In this document: in pieces, positions 59,988 through 64,000 of the stretch
Position numbering within the stretch: the first letter of the stretch is position 1
Layout: each line of letters begins with the position of its first letter
Notes under the pieces: model-generated
The model's input: the letters and a program-made list of their open reading frames with translations, nothing else
Database searches by the model: none
What the model was told of the DNA's origin: nothing
Program-made: the position numbers and the translations under genes
DNA from: Methylocystis bryophila
GTDB taxonomy: Bacteria > Pseudomonadota > Alphaproteobacteria > Rhizobiales > Beijerinckiaceae
DNA length: 64,000 bases
Direction: 5' to 3'
Assembly: GCF_027925445.1 (NCBI RefSeq)
Contig: NZ_AP027149.1
Coordinates: 868,001 to 932,000 of the forward strand

Positions 59988-61076
59988 GTGAATCCCGACT
60001 CCCCCAAGACTCCCGCGAGGCAGGCGCTCGTCCCGGCGGCGCATGCCCTCAACCTGCGGATCCTTTCCGATGGTCTGGCGGGCCATGACGCGCAGACGCT
60101 CGGCATCGCCGAGGCGCTCGGCCTCGAGCCCGACATCCGCTGCATCCATCCGCGCAAATTCTTCGAAGTTCTCGCGCCTTTCGGCCCGCTCGATTGGCGC
60201 GAGCGGGAAAGCCGGCCGGGAAGTCCCATCGGGCCTCCTTGGCCGGACATCGCGCTCGCCGCCGGCCGCCGCACGCTTCCCTATCTCAAGCGCCTCAAGC
60301 TCGCCTCCGGCCGCAAGGTGTTCACGGTCTACGTCAACCGTCCCGCGACGGGCCGCGCGGCCGCCGATCTCATCGTCTCCCCGCTTCACGACGGATTCTT
60401 CGGCCCGAATGTCATAACGCCGATCACCCCGGCCCATCGAGTCTCGTCTGAGCGCCTGGCGCGACAGCGGCGCGACCCGGACCCGCGTGTGGCTGCGCTG
60501 CCCGCGCCGCGCGCGGCGCTGCTCGTCGGCGGCGACAACCGCCATTTCCAATTCACGCCAGCGGTCGCCGGCGCCCTGCAGGAGGCCGTGCGGGCGCTGT
60601 TTTCGGCGGGCTTCAGCGTGATGGCGACCGCCTCGCGACGCACGCCCGCGATGATCGTCCGGTCGCTGCAAGCCGCGCTCGCCGAAGGACCAGGGTGGAT
60701 TTGGGACAAAGAGGGCGAGAACCCGTATTTCTCCATGCTCGCCGCGGCCGATCTCATCCTCGTGAGCGCGGACAGCGTCAGCATGATCGGCGAGGCGGTC
60801 GCGACCGGCGCGCCCGTCCATATCTTCGCGCCGAGCGGCGGCAGCGCGAAGATCAAGCTCTTCCTCGAGCGCCTGCAAAGCGAAGGCGCGGTGCGGCCCT
60901 GGACCGGGACGCCCGAGCGCTGGACCTATGAGCCGATCAACGAGACGCCCAAAGTCGCCGCGGCGATCCGGCGCGCCTATCAGGTCTTCAAAGGCGAGCT
61001 GCCGCCGCTCCCGGCCTGGCGGCCGCCGAACCCCGATCAGCTGCTGGATTATGAGGATGGAGAGGAAGCCGGTTGA
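59988..61076 (+). CDS. ELM1/DUF1022-like protein
   Basis: A 362-residue protein of the mitochondrial-fission ELM1 family found in alphaproteobacteria, with a glycosyltransferase-B-like architecture; its bacterial role is unknown. Family features: ILSDGLAGHDAQTLGIAEAL at the N terminus, ALAAGRRTLPYLKRLK, ALLVGGDNRHFQF and, near the end, ILVSADSVSMIGEAVATGAPVHIF. Start is GTG 59988 behind CGGAG. The nearby folD-like gene is divergent from it. Confidence 0.85.
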   Translation: MNPDSPKTPARQALVPAAHALNLRILSDGLAGHDAQTLGIAEALGLEPDIRCIHPRKFFEVLAPFGPLDWRERESRPGSPIGPPWPDIALAAGRRTLPYLKRLKLASGRKVFTVYVNRPATGRAAADLIVSPLHDGFFGPNVITPITPAHRVSSERLARQRRDPDPRVAALPAPRAALLVGGDNRHFQFTPAVAGALQEAVRALFSAGFSVMATASRRTPAMIVRSLQAALAEGPGWIWDKEGENPYFSMLAAADLILVSADSVSMIGEAVATGAPVHIFAPSGGSAKIKLFLERLQSEGAVRPWTGTPERWTYEPINETPKVAAAIRRAYQVFKGELPPLPAWRPPNPDQLLDYEDGEEAG

Positions 61077-61088
61077 AGCCTTTGGATG

Positions 61089-61250
61089 GCCCCCTCCCCA
61101 ACCCTCCCCCGCAAGCGGGTCGCAAGCGGGAGAGGGGGCAGACCCGGCGCTTGATCGGCAGAGCGGGGCATAGCCGAACAAGGCGTAACGCAGCAGTCCT
61201 CCCTCTCCCGCAAGCATCGCGAAGCGGGGGAGGGCCGGGGAGGGGGTGGC
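61089..61250. repeat. GC-rich palindromic repeat cluster between the ELM1-like gene and trxB
   Basis: CCCCCTCCCCAACCCTCCCCCGCAAGCGGG...GGGAGAGGGGGC (61090-61139) and CCTCCCTCTCCCGCAAGC...GAAGCGGGGGAGGGCCGGGGAGGGGG (61198-61247). Same general class as the hairpins at 7.2, 44.7 and 57.4 kb. The sequence between them (GATCGGCAGAGCGGGGCATAGCC) has no gene. Confidence 0.7.
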
Positions 61251-61304
61251 GCCCCACGCGTACGTAGTGCTAACCCATGCCGACCACGAGGAAGCCCTTC
61301 GCTC

Positions 61305-62255
61305 ATGACCGCTCCCCGCCACGCCAAGCTCATCATCATCGGCTCCGGCCCCGCCGGCTACACGGCGGCGATCTACGCCGCGCGCGCCATGCTCGAGCCC
61401 ATTCTGATCGCCGGCTTCGATGCGGGCGGACAGCTCATGATCACGACCGAGGTCGAGAATTATCCGGGCTTTCCCGAGCCGATCCAGGGCCCCTGGCTGA
61501 TGGAGCAGATGCGCGGCCAGGCCGAGCATGTCGGGGCGACGCTCATCGCCGATCACATCGTCGAGGCGCGGCTTTCGAGCCGTCCTTTCACGCTCATCGG
61601 CGATTCTGGCCAGCGCTACACATGCGACGCGCTCATCGTCGCGACCGGCGCCAAGGCGCGCTGGCTCGGCATCCCGAGCGAGGAGAAGTTCAAGGGCTAT
61701 GGCGTCTCCGCCTGCGCGACCTGCGACGGCTTCTTCTTTCGCAAGAAGCGCGTTGTCGTCGTCGGCGGCGGCAATACGGCGATCGAGGAGGCGCTGTATC
61801 TATCGAATATCGCCGCGCATGTGACGCTCGTGCATCGGCGCGGCGAGCTGCGCGGCGAGCGCGTGCTACAAGAGCGGCTGAAGGCCCAGGCCAATGTCGA
61901 TATTCTTTTCGATCATGCGGTCGATGAAATTCTCGGCGTTGAGTCCCCGCTCGGCGTGACGGGCGTGCGCGTGAAGCATGTGACGACGGGAGCAAAAACC
62001 ACGCTGGAGGCGGACGGGCTCTTTGTCGCGATCGGCCACAGCCCGGCCTCCGATCTCTTCAAGGAGCAGCTCGCGCTGAAGCCCTCGGGTTATATCCTCG
62101 TCGAGCCAGGGACGACGCGCACGAATGTGCCGGGCGTTTTCGCGGCGGGCGACGTCGCCGACGAGGTCTATCGGCAGGCGGTGACGGCGGCGGGGCTCGG
62201 CTGCATGGCCGCGCTCGATGCGGAGAAATTCCTGCTCGAAACGCAGCTCGTCTAA
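61305..62255 (+). CDS. trxB: Thioredoxin reductase
   Basis: FAD/NADPH enzyme reducing thioredoxin. Length 316. IIIGSGPAGYTAAIYAARA is the FAD loop, GGQLMITTEVENYPGFPEP the conserved segment after it, ACATCDGFFF the redox-active Cys137/Cys140 pair, VVVVGGGNTAIEEALYLS the NADPH loop and GVFAAGDVADEVYRQAVTAAG the C-terminal FAD motif. It is followed after 15 bases by the CDGSH gene, so the redox genes form an operon. Confidence 0.95.
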   Translation: MTAPRHAKLIIIGSGPAGYTAAIYAARAMLEPILIAGFDAGGQLMITTEVENYPGFPEPIQGPWLMEQMRGQAEHVGATLIADHIVEARLSSRPFTLIGDSGQRYTCDALIVATGAKARWLGIPSEEKFKGYGVSACATCDGFFFRKKRVVVVGGGNTAIEEALYLSNIAAHVTLVHRRGELRGERVLQERLKAQANVDILFDHAVDEILGVESPLGVTGVRVKHVTTGAKTTLEADGLFVAIGHSPASDLFKEQLALKPSGYILVEPGTTRTNVPGVFAAGDVADEVYRQAVTAAGLGCMAALDAEKFLLETQLV

Positions 62256-62270
62256 TCGGAAAGAGAGTCC

Positions 62271-62510
62271 ATGACGGAACGCGTCGTCTATCAGAAGAAA
62301 TCCATGCCGGTCGAAGTCGAGACGGGGAAGACCTATTACTGGTGCGCCTGCGGGCGCAGCGCCACGCAGCCCTTTTGCGACGGCGCCCACAAGGGGACCG
62401 GGATCGGCCCCGTCGCCTATACCGCCGAGGCGACCGGCAAGGCGTTCTTTTGCGGCTGCAAGGCGACGAAGAAGGAGCCTTTGTGCGATGGCGCGCACAA
62501 GGAGCTTTGA
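62271..62510 (+). CDS. Double CDGSH iron-sulfur domain protein
   Basis: A 79-residue protein with two tandem CDGSH-type motifs: CACGRSATQPFCDGAHKG and CGCKATKKEPLCDGAHKE. Each binds a 2Fe-2S cluster through three Cys and one His. Such proteins act in redox signalling or Fe-S handling; here the neighbour is thioredoxin reductase. No membrane segment. It lies 15 bases after trxB and three bases before the next gene. Confidence 0.9.
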   Translation: MTERVVYQKKSMPVEVETGKTYYWCACGRSATQPFCDGAHKGTGIGPVAYTAEATGKAFFCGCKATKKEPLCDGAHKEL

Positions 62511-62513
62511 GCG

Positions 62514-63080
62514 ATGCGATCGAGCCTTCTAGCCCTCGCCCTGCTGTGCGCGACGCTCGCGCCCGTCACGAGCCGCGCCGCCGGCTGGCATTATTACGAT
62601 CCCGAGTGCCCGATCGCGCTCGGCGCCAAGTCGATGAAATTCGTGGCGATGCAGCCCAAGAAAAACATCGACCGGGTCTGCGACGCCTTGGGCGACGTCG
62701 GGCCGACCGTCATCGCGCTCGACGCGCCCGACTCGGAGCTGCGCGAAATGACCTGGGACATTCGCGTGATCGGCGACCCCAAGGGCGACGGAATCGGCAG
62801 CGACGCGCCGGGGGACATCGTCTATCAGCTGCCGGTCGAGAAGCACCGCAACGGCATGGTGAATTTCGACTTCCCGTTCCACACGGCGGGGAAATATGTG
62901 CTGCTCGCCAAGCTCACGAGTGATGACGGCAAAACCGAATATGTCGGCCGGCATCCCTTCACAGTCGGGCTGATGGATACCGCCGAAACCTCCGCCTATC
63001 TGCTCTTTGGCGCTTTTGCCCTCGTGGTGGGCGGCGGCTTCGGATTTTACTACTGGAAGAAGAAAGCGGCGGCCGCGTAA
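62514..63080 (+). CDS. Exported protein with C-terminal membrane anchor, unknown function
   Basis: A 188-residue protein that I do not recognise. Signal peptide SLLALALLCATLAPVTSRA; a periplasmic beta-rich domain (KFVAMQPKKNIDRVCDALGD, VNFDFPFHTAGKYVLLAKLT); and a C-terminal membrane helix (YLLFGAFALVVGGGFGFYYW) followed by KKK. The domain is of immunoglobulin-like length with one pair of cysteines (PECP and RVCDAL). It is the third gene of the trxB-CDGSH run, separated by three bases. Confidence 0.65.
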   Translation: MRSSLLALALLCATLAPVTSRAAGWHYYDPECPIALGAKSMKFVAMQPKKNIDRVCDALGDVGPTVIALDAPDSELREMTWDIRVIGDPKGDGIGSDAPGDIVYQLPVEKHRNGMVNFDFPFHTAGKYVLLAKLTSDDGKTEYVGRHPFTVGLMDTAETSAYLLFGAFALVVGGGFGFYYWKKKAAAA

Positions 63081-63162
63081 TGTTTGGCGCGGGCTGCGAG
63101 GAGGCGACGCATGCGCTACGCCTCCCCCCCGGAGAGAGCTTCCGCTCAAGTCGCAACGCGTC

Positions 63163-64000
63163 TCAGGCGATCTTGGGATCGAGCTTGCCCGCCGCATAGA
63201 GCTTGGCCATCTCGGCGAGCGGAATCGGCTTGATCTTGCTCGCCTGGCCCGCCGCGCCGAATTCCTCATAGCGCTGCTTGCAGACCTTCTTCATCGCCTC
63301 CTGCGCGGGCTTCAAATATTTGCGCGGGTCGAACTCGCCCTTGTTCTTGCCGAGCGTCGCGCGGATCGCCGCGGTCATGGCGATGCGGCAGTCCGTATCG
63401 ATGTTGATCTTGCGCACGCCGAACTTAATGCCGCGCTGAATCTCCTCGACCGGCACGCCCCAGGTCTGCGGCATCTCGCCGCCGGCCGCATTGAAGGCGT
63501 CCTGCAGATCCTGCGGCACGGAGGAAGAACCGTGCATGACGAGATGCGTCGTCGGCAGGCGGCGATGGATTTCCTCGACGACCTTCATCGCGAGGATTGC
63601 GCCGTCGGGCTTGCGCGAGAACTTGTAGGCGCCATGCGAGGTGCCCATGGCGATGGCGAGCGCGTCCACCTTGGTCTTGGCGACGAAATCGACGGCCTGG
63701 CCCGGATCGGTCAGGAGCTGGTCGTGGGAGAGCTTGCCCTCGGCGCCGTGGCCGTCCTCTTTCTCGCCCTCGCCGGTCTCGAGCGAGCCGAGCACGCCCA
63801 ATTCGCCCTCGACCGAGGCGCCGACCCAATGGGAGAGATCGACGACGTTCTTCGTCACGCGGACATTGTAGTCGTAATTCGCCGGCGTCTTGCCGTCGGC
63901 CTCGAGCGAGCCGTCCATCATGACCGAGGAGAAGCCGAAGCGGATCGCCGAGGCGCAGGTCGCTTCGCTATTGCCGTGGTCCTGATGCATGACGATCGGA
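63163..64000 (-). CDS. Class II fructose-bisphosphate aldolase, 3' part (5' end outside window)
   Basis: Zinc-dependent aldolase of the Calvin cycle/gluconeogenesis (cbbA/fba type). The frame is open to the window edge (PIVMHQDHG: the first metal-ligand His). Present are SVMMDGSLEADGKTPANYDYN, GASVEGELGVLGSLETGEGE, AMGTSHGAYKF, LVMHGSSSVPQDL (second and third metal ligands) and KINIDTDCRIAMTAAIR. The long LGVLGSLETG form is that of the cbbA-like enzymes of autotrophs and methylotrophs. About 278 residues shown. Confidence 0.93.
   Translation of the reverse strand, partial: PIVMHQDHGNSEATCASAIRFGFSSVMMDGSLEADGKTPANYDYNVRVTKNVVDLSHWVGASVEGELGVLGSLETGEGEKEDGHGAEGKLSHDQLLTDPGQAVDFVAKTKVDALAIAMGTSHGAYKFSRKPDGAILAMKVVEEIHRRLPTTHLVMHGSSSVPQDLQDAFNAAGGEMPQTWGVPVEEIQRGIKFGVRKINIDTDCRIAMTAAIRATLGKNKGEFDPRKYLKPAQEAMKKVCKQRYEEFGAAGQASKIKPIPLAEMAKLYAAGKLDPKIA

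Noticed and set aside
1..64000. CRISPR array
   Set aside because: No regularly spaced direct repeats of 24-40 bases; the repeats present are dispersed palindromes.

Overview
The window is GC-rich chromosomal DNA, almost certainly from a methylotrophic alphaproteobacterium of the Methylocystis/Methylosinus (type II methanotroph) kind. The pointers are the accD-folC linkage typical of Alphaproteobacteria, homologues of the methylofuran biosynthesis enzymes MfnB and MfnE, an NAD-dependent formate dehydrogenase very like the Pseudomonas sp. 101 enzyme, a second molybdenum-type formate dehydrogenase, a MosA/MosB molybdenum storage pair as in nitrogen-fixing Azotobacter, and a class II fructose-bisphosphate aldolase. 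The taxonomic statement is inference from gene content.

Layout. 1-5.8 kb: 3' part of sucA, a convergent DUF488 gene, 1-Cys peroxiredoxin, a DUF2383 helical-bundle gene, UPF0178 and a spermidine-synthase-like gene. 5.8-7.2 kb: an IS4/IS50-type insertion sequence whose transposase is split between two frames. 7.4-9.1 kb: mosBA behind a strikingly AT-rich leader. 9.5-14.5 kb: one tight operon trpA-accD-folC-(mfnB::folB)-mfnE. 14.7-28.5 kb: GST, a D-2-hydroxyglutarate/lactate dehydrogenase-like flavoprotein, a YheT hydrolase, a divergent cluster (phosphotransferase plus dimethylglycine-dehydrogenase-like enzyme on one side, ethanolamine ammonia-lyase eutBC on the other), a DJ-1/PfpI protein, a DUF885 protein, a toxin-antitoxin pair and tRNA-Ser(GGA). 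28.6-37.2 kb: an apparently solitary DNA methyltransferase, a chagasin-like inhibitor, a DUF1800/DUF1501 pair, two tiny DUF3096 genes, and an accessory pair (membrane-inserted alpha/beta hydrolase plus a lower-GC membrane protein). 37.3-42.8 kb: formate oxidation block (NAD-FDH, LysR regulator, orphan molybdenum FDH alpha subunit). 43-52.3 kb: hrpB, an outer-membrane protein flanked by a partial hrpB duplication, DTW-domain enzyme, psiE lying inside the remains of a cytochrome gene, a dead VapC gene and a live RHH/ParE pair. 52.3-56.2 kb: a four-gene operon encoding a haem-bearing outer-membrane porin fusion (Cyc2-like architecture) and three dihaem c-type cytochromes. 56.6-64 kb: YfgM-like protein, der, folD-like, ELM1-like, trxB, CDGSH protein, an anchored periplasmic protein and the 3' part of the aldolase.

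How the parts may work together. Formate, the last C1 intermediate, can be oxidised by two unrelated enzymes, one of which needs molybdenum that MosAB could store. The mfnB/mfnE genes supply the one-carbon carrier upstream of formate. The cytochrome operon looks like a complete path for electrons across the outer membrane and periplasm and is the most interesting candidate system here. Accessory traits (toxin-antitoxin modules, IS, decayed genes, dispersed palindromic repeats) are concentrated between 24 and 52 kb. Two repeat families are not confined to intergenic DNA: one copy of each lies in frame inside a coding sequence (hrpB and the YheT-like hydrolase).
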